Positions 56,440 through 64,000 of a stretch of DNA of 64,000 bases are shown here, one piece after another. This DNA is from Pseudomonas sp. S04 (GTDB taxonomy: Bacteria > Pseudomonadota > Gammaproteobacteria > Pseudomonadales > Pseudomonadaceae). The stretch is from contig NZ_CP019427.1 in NCBI RefSeq assembly GCF_009834545.1, positions 3,354,001-3,418,000 of the forward strand, read 5' to 3'. Below the pieces are notes generated by a model that made no database searches, was not told the origin of the DNA, and saw only the letters and a program-made list of their open reading frames with translations. Both the position numbers and the translations under genes were made by a program. Each line of letters opens with the position of its first letter. Within the stretch, counting starts at the first letter, position 1.

Positions 56440-57182
56440 CGCCCGCCCGCCACGTCAATGAAAGTCCCGACCGCATAGGACGCCTTGTCCGAGAGCAGCC
56501 AGATGATTGCCTCGGCGACTTCGTCGGGACGCCCGCCACGGGCCATGGGAATTCCCGACTCGAGTTTGCTGACCCGGTCCGGGTCGCCGCTCAGGGCATG
56601 GAAGTCGGTGTAGATGTAGCCCGGCCGCACCGCGTTGACCCGGATGCCTTCGCCGGCGACTTCCTTGGACAGGCCGATGGTGAAGGAGTCCAGTGCCCCC
56701 TTGGAGGCGGCGTAGTCGACGTACTCCCCGGGCGATCCAAGGCGCGAGGCGACCGACGAGACGTTGACGATGCTGCCACCCTGCCCGCCATGTTTGGGCG
56801 ACATCCGCAGCAGTGCGTGCTTGGCGCAGAGAATCGGCGCCAGGACGTTGGTCTTCATGATTTTCAGGATGCGAAACTCGGACATGTCCTCGACGCGAGA
56901 CTTCTGCCCGACCGTGCCGGCGTTGTTGACCAGCGCGGTGACCCGCCCCAGTTCTTGGTCGACGCGCTGGAACAGGCTGATCACTTCGTCTTCGATGCTG
57001 ACATCGGCACGCACCGCGATTGCCTGGGCCCCCAGGGCACGGACTTGGGCCAGGACCCGATGGGCCGCCTCTTCGTCCGCCTGGTAGTTGATGCAGATGC
57101 GATACCCCTGCTCTGCGGCCAGTAACGCCGTGGCCGCGCCAATACCGCGACTGCCACCGGTGATGACGATGACTTTATCCAT
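56436..57182 (-). CDS. Short-chain dehydrogenase/reductase
   Basis: This 248-residue classical SDR has the cofactor motif TGGSRGIG (residues 8-15), NNAG (86-89), catalytic Ser142/143, and Tyr157 with Lys161 in YVDYAASKGAL. The Asn-Tyr-Gln after the second strand rather than Asp suggests NADP(H). It ends in GTFIDVAGGR. It resembles E. coli YgfF-type enzymes; substrate unknown. Its stop overlaps the convergent MocR gene by four bases. Confidence 0.88.
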   Translation of the reverse strand: MDKVIVITGGSRGIGAATALLAAEQGYRICINYQADEEAAHRVLAQVRALGAQAIAVRADVSIEDEVISLFQRVDQELGRVTALVNNAGTVGQKSRVEDMSEFRILKIMKTNVLAPILCAKHALLRMSPKHGGQGGSIVNVSSVASRLGSPGEYVDYAASKGALDSFTIGLSKEVAGEGIRVNAVRPGYIYTDFHALSGDPDRVSKLESGIPMARGGRPDEVAEAIIWLLSDKASYAVGTFIDVAGGR

Positions 57183-57327
57183 GCTTGCTTGCTCCCCTAT
57201 CCAGACGTGTAACCTCGCGTGGCAAGGATACCCGCCACAGCCGGGTTTTGCATGGGGACGAACAGCCGGGGGGTTATCCGCAGGCCGAATTGCCGATAAA
57301 AAGCTCCCCAGGGCGCTCGACCCAGGC

Positions 57328-59961
57328 CTACACCCGGCCGAGCAAATGGCTCATCGCGGTCTTGAGCTTCATCGGCCGCACCGGCTTGTGCATCAGGGTA
57401 TGGCCCAGCTCGCGGATCTGCTGCTTGAGCTCGTTGCTGTAGTTGGCGGTGATCATCATCGCCGGAATCGCGCAGGCGCGCCGGGCGTTGATCCGGGCCA
57501 CGGCGTCGACACCATTCTGCTCGTCGTCCAGATGATAGTCGGCGATCAGCAAGTCGGCTTCGGCGTGGTAGTTGTCCACCTGGCGTGCCAGGTCCTGCTC
57601 GGACAACGCGGTTACCACCCGGCAGCCCCAGCCTTCAAGCAAGGTGCGCATGCCGGCGCAGATCGCCGCGTCGTTATCCAGTACCCACACCCGCGCGCCC
57701 CGCAGGCGCTCCAACATCGGCTCGCTGATCACCAGGCTTGGCAGGGCCTTGGGCGCAGTGGCGCTGAGCGGCACTTCCACGGAAAATACCGAGCCGCGCC
57801 CCGGCCAGGAACGCACGTGGATCCGGTGGCCGAGGATCCCGGCGATCTTCTCGACGATCGCCAACCCCAGGCCCAGCCCTCGATCCTGATGGGGGCGCTG
57901 CACGTCGCCGCGTTTGAACTCCTGGAAAATTTCCTCCAGGCGATCTTCGGCGATGCCCATGCCGCTGTCCCAGACCTCGATCGACAGCCGCTGGTGCTGG
58001 CGCCGACACCCCAACACCACGCGGCCGCTGTAGGTGTAGCGGATGGCATTACTCAGCAGATTGCGCAGGATCCGCGCCAGCAACTGGATGTCACTGCGCA
58101 CCAAGGCCGAACAGGCCACGAAGTGCAGTTCCAGGCCCTCGCTGCGAGCCACCTGGGTGTACTCCGCGGCGAGGTTTTCGAGCAACTCGCTCAAGGCGAA
58201 CGGCGCGATATCGGCAGTGATCACCCCGGCATCCAGCTTGGAAATATCGACCAGGGTGCCCAGCAGGTTTTCCACGTCCTCCAGCGAATTGCTGACATTG
58301 CGCACCAGCACTTCATTGGCCTGGGGCTCGCGGCGTTCGAGCAAGGCCCCGGTAAACAACCGCGCGGCGTTCAGCGGTTGCAGCAGGTCATGGCTGACCG
58401 CGGCGAGAAACTTGGTCTTCGACAGGTTGGCCCGCTCGGCCTCCAGCTTGGCCTCGCGCAGCCGCGATTCGACGCGCCGGCGCTCGTCGATCTCGCTGCG
58501 CAGTTGAGTGTTGAGGGTGGTCAGCTCCGTGGTGCGTTCGCGCACCCGCAGCTCGAGGTTCTGATAGGCCTGATGCAGTGCCTCGGCGGTCCGTCGGCGC
58601 TCGGTGATGTCGCGAATCAGCACAAAGATCCCCACCACTTCGCCGCTGGCCAGGCGATTGGGCACGTAGGAGCGCAGCATGTAGCGCTCCTGATTGTTGA
58701 TGTTGGTCTCGGCAAACTCGAAGGTCACGCTCTCGCCCGCCAGCGCCCGCGCCACATAGGCTTCCAGGCGTTGATAGTGCTGCTCGCTATGGACCTCGCG
58801 CAGGCTCTGGCCGAGCATCACCCCGCGTGGCCAGCAGTACCACTCTTCGTAGACCTTGTTGGTGAATTCGTAGACCAGGTCGGCGTTGAGGTAGGCGATC
58901 AGGGCCGGCACGTGGTCGGTGATCAGGCGGATCCAGCGCTCGCTTTCACTCAGCGCTTCGGCGTGCTGGTAGCGCTCGGTGATGTCGGTGAAGGTGTTGA
59001 CGAAACCGCCGGTGGGCAATGGATGGGTGCGGATCTCCAGGACCCGGCCATCGTACAGGCGCTGTTCGCACTCCTGCACGGGGCGGCCGTTGGCGTCGCG
59101 ACTGGCGGGGGTCAGCAGTTGCAGTTCGCTGTCGCCGATGACCTCGCTGAACGGTCGATGGGCGGCCACCGGAGCCAGTCCGCTGAGTTCGAGAAAACGC
59201 CGGTTCCACAGTTCCAGCACGCCCTCGGCGTTGACCATCGCCACCCCTTGGGACAGGTTGTCCACCGCCCGTTGCAACAAATGGGATTTCTGCGCCACTG
59301 CCTGCTCACGGCGCACGGTCTCGCTTTGCTTGACCTCGGTGATATCGGTGAACAGGATCACCCGCCCGCCTTCCTGGGTCGGCCGCTCGCTGACCTGCAA
59401 CCAGCGCCCGTTCTGCAGGCGATACAGCAGGCTTTCGTCGGCACTGCCCCGGGGTTCCTCGGTAAACAGCCCGGTCCCGGCCATCAGGCGCTTGACCTCG
59501 CCCAGGCGCATGCCGGCGATGATCCGCACCCGGCTGTTGCTCCAGAACGCCTTGAAGCGGCTATTGAACAGGACGATGCGCTGGTCGGCGTCGAACAGCA
59601 CAAAGGCGTCGGAAATGCTCTCGATGGCATCGATCAGGTGCTGGTGCGCCGTCTCGGCCCGCAGCCGCGCGTCACTGAGCAGGTGATTGCCGGCCTTGAG
59701 CTCGGCCATCGCCTGGTTCAGCGCATCGGTACGCTCACGCACCTGTTCGGCCAGCACCACCGAGTGCTGGAACGCCGCATAGGGGTCGTTGCCCCGGGTG
59801 ACGCCGGATTCGATGCGCTCGATCAGGGCACTGTTGATGCGCGCCAGTTTGTGGTTGTCGCGCTGCAGGCAGGCGATCTGCGCCTGCAGCTCAGCGTTTT
59901 GCTGGGGATCGGCCACGGGCAATGGCAACCCCGGTAAAGGTCTGGTTGATGTGCATGCCAT
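57328..59961 (-). CDS. nahK: PAS-domain hybrid histidine kinase (NahK/ErcS'-like)
   Basis: This 877-residue cytoplasmic hybrid sensor kinase has these parts in order: an N-terminal coiled coil (residues ~20-110), three to four PAS domains (about 110-470), a HisKA dimerisation helix with phospho-His524 in AAVSHDLLQPLNAAR, an HATPase (GMGIAEDRLEEIFQEF, GLGLGLAIVEKI), and a C-terminal receiver domain with phospho-acceptor Asp808 in LLIADYHLDD. It has no membrane span. In P. aeruginosa the equivalent NahK pairs with NosP and feeds a phosphorelay via HptB controlling biofilm. The ATG at 59961 has a GGAG but overlaps nosP by 71 bases; a GTG at 59916 is an alternative start. Confidence 0.85.
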   Translation of the reverse strand: MACTSTRPLPGLPLPVADPQQNAELQAQIACLQRDNHKLARINSALIERIESGVTRGNDPYAAFQHSVVLAEQVRERTDALNQAMAELKAGNHLLSDARLRAETAHQHLIDAIESISDAFVLFDADQRIVLFNSRFKAFWSNSRVRIIAGMRLGEVKRLMAGTGLFTEEPRGSADESLLYRLQNGRWLQVSERPTQEGGRVILFTDITEVKQSETVRREQAVAQKSHLLQRAVDNLSQGVAMVNAEGVLELWNRRFLELSGLAPVAAHRPFSEVIGDSELQLLTPASRDANGRPVQECEQRLYDGRVLEIRTHPLPTGGFVNTFTDITERYQHAEALSESERWIRLITDHVPALIAYLNADLVYEFTNKVYEEWYCWPRGVMLGQSLREVHSEQHYQRLEAYVARALAGESVTFEFAETNINNQERYMLRSYVPNRLASGEVVGIFVLIRDITERRRTAEALHQAYQNLELRVRERTTELTTLNTQLRSEIDERRRVESRLREAKLEAERANLSKTKFLAAVSHDLLQPLNAARLFTGALLERREPQANEVLVRNVSNSLEDVENLLGTLVDISKLDAGVITADIAPFALSELLENLAAEYTQVARSEGLELHFVACSALVRSDIQLLARILRNLLSNAIRYTYSGRVVLGCRRQHQRLSIEVWDSGMGIAEDRLEEIFQEFKRGDVQRPHQDRGLGLGLAIVEKIAGILGHRIHVRSWPGRGSVFSVEVPLSATAPKALPSLVISEPMLERLRGARVWVLDNDAAICAGMRTLLEGWGCRVVTALSEQDLARQVDNYHAEADLLIADYHLDDEQNGVDAVARINARRACAIPAMMITANYSNELKQQIRELGHTLMHKPVRPMKLKTAMSHLLGRV

Positions 59962-61054
59962 TGAACTGTTCTCCGTAGGTGTTGAAACCCATCACCCGCT
60001 GGTCCCGCAAAAACCCGCCGATCTGCTCCAGCTTGCCGCTGTCTTCCAGTTCCAGGCGCCGCAGGAAGCAGTCGCAACCGATGGTCAGCAGCAGCTCGCC
60101 GAGGCGCTCCTGCAAGCCCGCGAACAGCTGCTCCAGGTTCGGCAGCATCGGCCCCGGCGTCATGGCGGTGAGGACAATGCCGTTTTCCACCGCGCAGTAG
60201 AAACTCAGGCTCAGGTCCGGGTGCACTTGCTGGATCGCCCGCACGTAGTACTGCTGGTTGATCCGCACGGCCAAGGGGTGGGCGGCAAAAATCCGGTGGT
60301 CGAGCTCGGCCACCGGCACCCCAATGTGCCGGGCGTACTCTTCGGCGGCTGGCTCGGCGTTGAGTTCGAACACCCGCCTGGAAGGACTGTCGGCACCGGT
60401 CACCACCAGTTTTTCCGCACGCGGCAGGATGTGGTGGGTGGTGAACACTTCAAAGTCGAGCCAGGTATTGACCAGCACCACCACCGCCGCGCCGCTGTGA
60501 AACGCACCGTCGAAGTACACATGGGTGTGAGTCAGGTAATTGTCGTCGCCGGCCGAACCACCGAAATGGGGGATGTCGCCCAAGGCGGCACTGAGGGCGG
60601 CAAGCACCATCTCCTCGCGACTGGACAGCCCGTCAAGCAGGGTCAGGGCAAAGCTGTTGCCCTTGATCGGGGCCAGGGTGTTGCTGCGACAGCCACTGAC
60701 CAGGCGCTCGACCATCTGCTGGGCGTCGATCAGGCTGAAGTGCTCCATCTCGTCGATCAGCGCGGTAGAGATAGAGAAGTGCCGGTGATCGAAACCCACC
60801 GCCGTTACGCAGTTGCGGCCGTAGCCCTGGGGGGTGATTTCCCCGGCACTGGTGCAGCCCACCAGGCGGATCCCGCCGAACCCCTGCGCCAGGGCCTCGC
60901 CCAGCGCCTGGAGGTCGTACTCGGCGGAGCAGAAAAACAGCACGAATCCCAGGTGCGGATGCAACAACTGCCGCGCCAGCTCCTGGGCTACCTGTTGCGC
61001 GTCACTGGCCTGGGACATGGCACTGACGATCCCTTCACTCTGGACCTGCTGCAT
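59891..61054 (-). CDS. nosP: FIST-domain nitric-oxide/haem sensor NosP
   Basis: This 387-residue cytoplasmic protein has FIST_N (about residues 15-215, with FVLFFCSAEYDL and LVGCTSAGEITPQGYG) and FIST_C domains (about 220-370, with PHFGGSAGDDN earlier and GCDCFLRRLEL near the end). Such proteins in front of a NahK-like kinase are the haem-binding NO sensor NosP, which inhibits the kinase on NO binding and promotes biofilm dispersal. That function is carried over from P. aeruginosa work. GGAGG five bases upstream selects the ATG at 61054 over an in-frame ATG at 61105. It overlaps nahK, so expression is coupled. Confidence 0.85.
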   Translation of the reverse strand: MQQVQSEGIVSAMSQASDAQQVAQELARQLLHPHLGFVLFFCSAEYDLQALGEALAQGFGGIRLVGCTSAGEITPQGYGRNCVTAVGFDHRHFSISTALIDEMEHFSLIDAQQMVERLVSGCRSNTLAPIKGNSFALTLLDGLSSREEMVLAALSAALGDIPHFGGSAGDDNYLTHTHVYFDGAFHSGAAVVVLVNTWLDFEVFTTHHILPRAEKLVVTGADSPSRRVFELNAEPAAEEYARHIGVPVAELDHRIFAAHPLAVRINQQYYVRAIQQVHPDLSLSFYCAVENGIVLTAMTPGPMLPNLEQLFAGLQERLGELLLTIGCDCFLRRLELEDSGKLEQIGGFLRDQRVMGFNTYGEQFNGMHINQTFTGVAIARGRSPAKR

Positions 61055-61207
61055 CGTCGCCTCCGGCAGGTGCGCATGGTTGAGGCTTGAGTGTACGAAG
61101 GCCACGGACCGCGACCTATGCTACTTGGGTAGCGGTCTGGCACTTCGATGGGATGAGAGGGGTGCGACGCCGGCCGTGATGCGCACAGCCAGCGCCACAC
61201 CGGGGGG

Positions 61208-62392
61208 TTACCAGGTCAGCACCGCACCCACGGCAAAGGTATCGGTGTCTTCGTTCTGCGCGTCGCTATCGTGGCCGTTGAGTTCGAACTGGTTGTACTC
61301 GGCCACCAGCTTGAGGTTGTCGTTGACGTCGTGGAACAGGGCGATGCCCCGGGTCTCGTAATCCGCGCCGCTGCCGACCACGCCGTTGCCATCGTCTTTG
61401 GTCTTGCCGTAGGACAAGGCCAGGCGGTTCTTGCCCAACTTGTAGGAGCCCTGCAGCAGGTAGCCGTCGCTGTCGACGTTGCGCAGCGTGGGTTCGCCGG
61501 CGTTGTTGGTATAGAACGGGTTGATGCCCTTGGCCTGGAAGCCGGACCCGGTCAGCGACAGCCCGCCCATCTTGGCCTGCACGCCGTAACCGACGCCTTT
61601 GGAGGTAATGGTATCGACGCTCGAATCGGTGTTGTCGGAGGTCTGGTAGCTGCCGTTGACCCAGCTGTAGATCTTCGCCCCGGCGAGGTCGAACTGGTAG
61701 GTGATCTCGCTCTCGGTCCGCGGGTTTTCCTGGTAGGCCTTGCCGGTCGGGCTGCTGTCGTTGGTGTCGACCGGGTCCATGATCCCCACGGCCACCCGCA
61801 ACCCGTCCAGCACCGGCGTGCGGTAGGTGATTTGCGAAGTCGGGAATGGGTACGGGTAGCCGGTGCCGATGTTGCCGAACGACACTCCACCGCCATCCAC
61901 CAGGCCCAGGGTGTCGCTGACCTGGCCATAACCGGCCAGCAGTTCGTCGAGCAGGATGTTGGAACGGGCAAACAACCCGAAATCCTTGCCGATCAGCACC
62001 TCGCCCCACTCGGGGTTGGCTACCGTGCCGTAGAACTGGCGCACGTCGATGGCGGTGTCGGTGCCGTTGGTTTCGCTGTCGTTGATGGTCACCCAGAACG
62101 AAGCCCGGGCGCCGAGTTTCAGATCATCGACTTGCTTGCCCATGTTGAAGCCCAGGTAGTTGGGCAAAAAACCCATCTTCACCCGCGACTGCCGCCGATC
62201 GTACTGATCACCCGTGCGGTCGACGTCGCTGTTGACGTAGAACGCGTTGATGTAGCCGTCGGTGGAGAATGTGGTCTGGTCCTTGTCGTAGAGCATGATA
62301 TCGGCCTGGGCGAACGAGCTGAGGCCGAGGGTCGACAGACTGGCGATGAAGGCTGGCAAGAAACGGTGCTGGAAGTTCTTATTGTTGTGCAT
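61208..62392 (-). CDS. Outer-membrane general porin
   Basis: This 394-residue protein has a Sec signal peptide (cleaved near FAQA) and a 16-strand-type trimeric porin barrel. Alternating aromatic strands, an acidic loop-3-like region (DTAIDVRQFYGTVANPEWGEVLIGKDFGLF) and the terminal aromatic VLTW are visible. The RQFYGTV and FGLFARSNILLDE motifs are typical of the Gram-negative porin_4 family in Proteobacteria. Solute preference is unknown. It is transcribed in the direction of nosP, with about 150 bp between them. Confidence 0.85.
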   Translation of the reverse strand: MHNNKNFQHRFLPAFIASLSTLGLSSFAQADIMLYDKDQTTFSTDGYINAFYVNSDVDRTGDQYDRRQSRVKMGFLPNYLGFNMGKQVDDLKLGARASFWVTINDSETNGTDTAIDVRQFYGTVANPEWGEVLIGKDFGLFARSNILLDELLAGYGQVSDTLGLVDGGGVSFGNIGTGYPYPFPTSQITYRTPVLDGLRVAVGIMDPVDTNDSSPTGKAYQENPRTESEITYQFDLAGAKIYSWVNGSYQTSDNTDSSVDTITSKGVGYGVQAKMGGLSLTGSGFQAKGINPFYTNNAGEPTLRNVDSDGYLLQGSYKLGKNRLALSYGKTKDDGNGVVGSGADYETRGIALFHDVNDNLKLVAEYNQFELNGHDSDAQNEDTDTFAVGAVLTW

Positions 62393-62572
62393 GGCGCGCT
62401 CCGCAACGGGGACTTGATGTCGGAGGCGATTATCGAAAGCCGAACGGAGGCGTCATACGCTGCCTTGGAGGCGGTTGCCAGGTGCTTTGGGTTGGCGGGT
62501 GATGCTCAGCTACTACGGTGTAAGACCGGCCCCGGCCAAGGGCCCGCCACTTTCGGCGTACGCCTCTTTACC

Positions 62573-62658
62573 GTGGGAGCGAGCCTGCTCGCGATGGCCG
62601 ACACAGCCAACATGGATAGCACCTGACCCACCGCTATCGCGAGCAGGCTCGCTCCCAC
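62573..62658. repeat. Inverted REP pair (BIME)
   Basis: A REP unit at 62573-62595 and its exact inverted copy at 62636-62658 (arms of the form GTGGGAGCGAGCCTGCTCGC) flank a 40-bp spacer between the porin and the TauE/SafE gene. This is a classic convergent REP doublet. Confidence 0.85.
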
Positions 62659-62723
62659 AGGGATTTGCGGTGCTCGTGGGTTTTGCATTGAGCCCGCGAA
62701 TTTGTGGAGTTGGGTTCTGGTCG

Positions 62724-63530
62724 TCAGGCCTGGGCCTTTACCAGCATGTACAGCGCAACCACCACGCACACGCTGGCAAAGCCGACCTGCAACGCGCGAG
62801 CCGGGACATGGGCGCAGAGTCTGCGACCGAGCAGCATGCCGAGGATACTGGCGACAATGAACGCCACACCCAAGCGATCGATACGTACGCCGGCATGGAA
62901 GGCACCGATCACGCCAATCAGCGAAATCAGGCTGATCACCATCAACGATGTGGCGACGATTCCACGCATCTGCACGTCGGTCAGTTGCTTGAACGCCGGG
63001 ACAATCAGGAACCCACCGCCCACCCCGAGCAACCCCGACACCACCCCGGTCACCGCGCCGAGTGCGGCCAGGGTTGCGGTGCACTTGGCGGTCCAGGAAA
63101 AGCGCCCGGTCTGCTGGTCGAGCATGCAGTTCTTCTGCCCCCAGTTGGCGTGACCGTGATCGCTCGGCCCGGCGTCCTGGCGTTCACGGCGCAGCATGCG
63201 CACGGCCACCATGACCATCAGCAGGCTGAACAGCAGCATGAGGATTTTTTCCGGTAACTGATGGGCGAAATAAATACCCAGAGGGGAAAACACCGCGCCC
63301 AACAACGCAATCAACAGCGCCGCGCGGTAGCGCACCAGGCCGTGGCGCAAACCATCGATGGCACCCACCGCCGCCGCGCTGCCCACCGCGAACAGAGCCA
63401 CCGGGGCCGCCTGGGTCATGCTCCAGCCCAGACCGAGCACCAACGCCGGGACCGCTAGAATGCCACCCCCTGCCCCCGTCAAGCCCAGCACCAGCCCCAT
63501 CACCACGCCAAAAAAACTCGCCAGCAACAT
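62724..63530 (-). CDS. TauE/SafE-family sulfite/anion exporter
   Basis: This 268-residue inner-membrane protein has about eight membrane segments and the TauE/SafE duplicated motif: GLTGAGGGILAVPALVLGLG near the N-terminus and GLLGVGGGFLIVPAF in the second half. A cytoplasmic loop with RRERQDAG separates the halves. Members export sulfite, sulfoacetate or related anions. It is divergent from a metallo-beta-lactamase-fold gene, the pairing seen in persulfide/hydrogen-sulfide detoxification loci (BigR/SqrR regulons). Confidence 0.88.
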   Translation of the reverse strand: MLLASFFGVVMGLVLGLTGAGGGILAVPALVLGLGWSMTQAAPVALFAVGSAAAVGAIDGLRHGLVRYRAALLIALLGAVFSPLGIYFAHQLPEKILMLLFSLLMVMVAVRMLRRERQDAGPSDHGHANWGQKNCMLDQQTGRFSWTAKCTATLAALGAVTGVVSGLLGVGGGFLIVPAFKQLTDVQMRGIVATSLMVISLISLIGVIGAFHAGVRIDRLGVAFIVASILGMLLGRRLCAHVPARALQVGFASVCVVVALYMLVKAQA

Positions 63531-63550
63531 AAAACACTCACGGTCCGCGA

Positions 63551-63610
63551 AAAAAAGCCGGGAACGCCCGGTATCGATGCCTGACAGGATAGAGCGCGCG
63601 CGGCTTTTTT
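63551..63610. terminator. Bidirectional terminator-like structure between divergent genes
   Basis: AAAAAAGCCG at 63551-63560 and CGGCTTTTTT at 63601-63610 are perfect 10-base inverted arms. Inner GC hairpins occur at CCGGG-AACG-CCCGG and in a GCGCGCGC run. Read on either strand, the structure ends in T6, as in an intrinsic terminator. It lies in the leader space between the divergent tauE-like and hydrolase genes. Confidence 0.5.
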
Positions 63611-63692
63611 CATGTATTGATTTGTCCCGGGGCTGGTCAAGCCAGGGAAGATGCCACTACCCTCAAGGCTTGTCCCGACAGAAACGGCCACC

Positions 63693-64000
63693 ATGCCCGC
63701 CTTGATTGAAGCCTTCCTCGACCCCGCCTCGTCGACCTACAGCTACGTGATCTACGAAGCCGATGGCGGCGCCTGCGCGATCGTCGACCCAGTGCTCGAC
63801 TACGCTGCAGCCTCCGGACAAACCTCGACGGTCCAGGCCCAGCGGATTATCCACTTCGTGCGCGAACACCGACTGCAGGTGCAATGGCTGCTGGAAACCC
63901 ACGCCCACGCCGATCACCTGTCCGCCGCGCCCTACCTGCGCGGCGAACTGGGCGGCAAGATCGCCATCGGCCAGGCCATCAGCCAGGTACAGGCGGTGTT
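63693..64000 (+). CDS. Metallo-beta-lactamase-fold hydrolase, partial (persulfide-dioxygenase-like)
   Basis: The first 102 residues are visible before the window ends. They begin MPALIEAFLDPASSTYSYVI and contain the metal motif HAHADH (residues 70-75) in LLETHAHADHLSAAPYLR. This opening and the THAHADHLSAA wording fit the ETHE1/Blh-type sulfur (persulfide) dioxygenase branch rather than glyoxalase II. The divergent TauE/SafE exporter, which could remove the sulfite produced, supports that reading. The C-terminal part is missing, so the assignment is provisional. Confidence 0.75.
   Translation, partial: MPALIEAFLDPASSTYSYVIYEADGGACAIVDPVLDYAAASGQTSTVQAQRIIHFVREHRLQVQWLLETHAHADHLSAAPYLRGELGGKIAIGQAISQVQAV

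Noticed and set aside
57088..59937. A 949-codon open frame on the + strand opposite the hybrid kinase
   Set aside because: It mirrors the kinase reading frame and gives low-complexity His/Gln/Leu-rich sequence without domains. The - strand product has full PAS, HisKA, HATPase and receiver motifs.

Overview
The window reads as a chromosomal segment of a Pseudomonas species, probably of the P. fluorescens/P. putida lineage. It is G+C-rich and densely coding. It carries Pseudomonas-type REP palindromes, a TreS-maltokinase fusion inside a glg/tre locus, a NosP/NahK-like pair, CopAB, a DpkA-like reductase and Pseudomonas-style small conserved proteins. I saw no rRNA, tRNA, CRISPR array, transposase or prophage genes. 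All family names come from reading motifs; no database search was run.

Region 1 (1-22.7 kb) is a mixed block. It holds a 1647-residue dermonecrotic-toxin-like protein, the phosphoethanolamine transferase CptA, a Fur-box-controlled TonB-dependent siderophore receptor, two GNAT acetyltransferases, a ZapE-type ATPase, a xanthine/uracil-type permease, a LEA-type lipoprotein, a DUF883 membrane-anchored protein and a DpkA-like reductase. It also holds a second giant toxin-like protein (1575 residues) with a C-terminal HExxH motif, a FecR-type anti-sigma regulator with no sigma factor beside it, and a small Fur-like winged-helix protein.

Region 2 (23-26.6 kb) is a tightly packed copper-resistance operon: copA, copB, a DUF411 copper-site protein and a YqaA-type membrane protein.

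Region 3 (27.1-49.6 kb) is the alpha-glucan/trehalose locus, in two convergent blocks. The + strand block is glgA-treZ-malQ-treY-DUF2934-glgX, then a PIG-L-type deacetylase and an EEP-family hydrolase. The - strand block is glgE, treS-mak and glgB. Together they encode the cycle glucan to trehalose (TreY, TreZ), trehalose to maltose to maltose-1-phosphate (TreS-Mak), and back to branched glucan (GlgE, GlgB), with GlgX and MalQ recycling chains. The blocks are separated by a small autotransporter-barrel gene and an ~800-bp noncoding element built of nested inverted repeats.

Region 4 (50.0-52.2 kb) is a clearly AT-rich island: an 83-residue protein of unknown function, an ABC-2 type permease and its ATPase, with overlapping genes. 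It looks horizontally acquired and is the best candidate here for an undescribed system.

Region 5 (52.2-64 kb) returns to core composition. It holds a proline-rich 55-residue protein, MgtC/SapB, a DUF3203-like protein, the cytochrome-oxidase accessory protein CcoG, a MocR-type regulator, a short-chain dehydrogenase, the NahK-like hybrid kinase with its NosP-like FIST partner, a porin, and a TauE/SafE exporter divergent from a metallo-beta-lactamase-fold hydrolase (probably persulfide/sulfur oxidation) cut by the window end.
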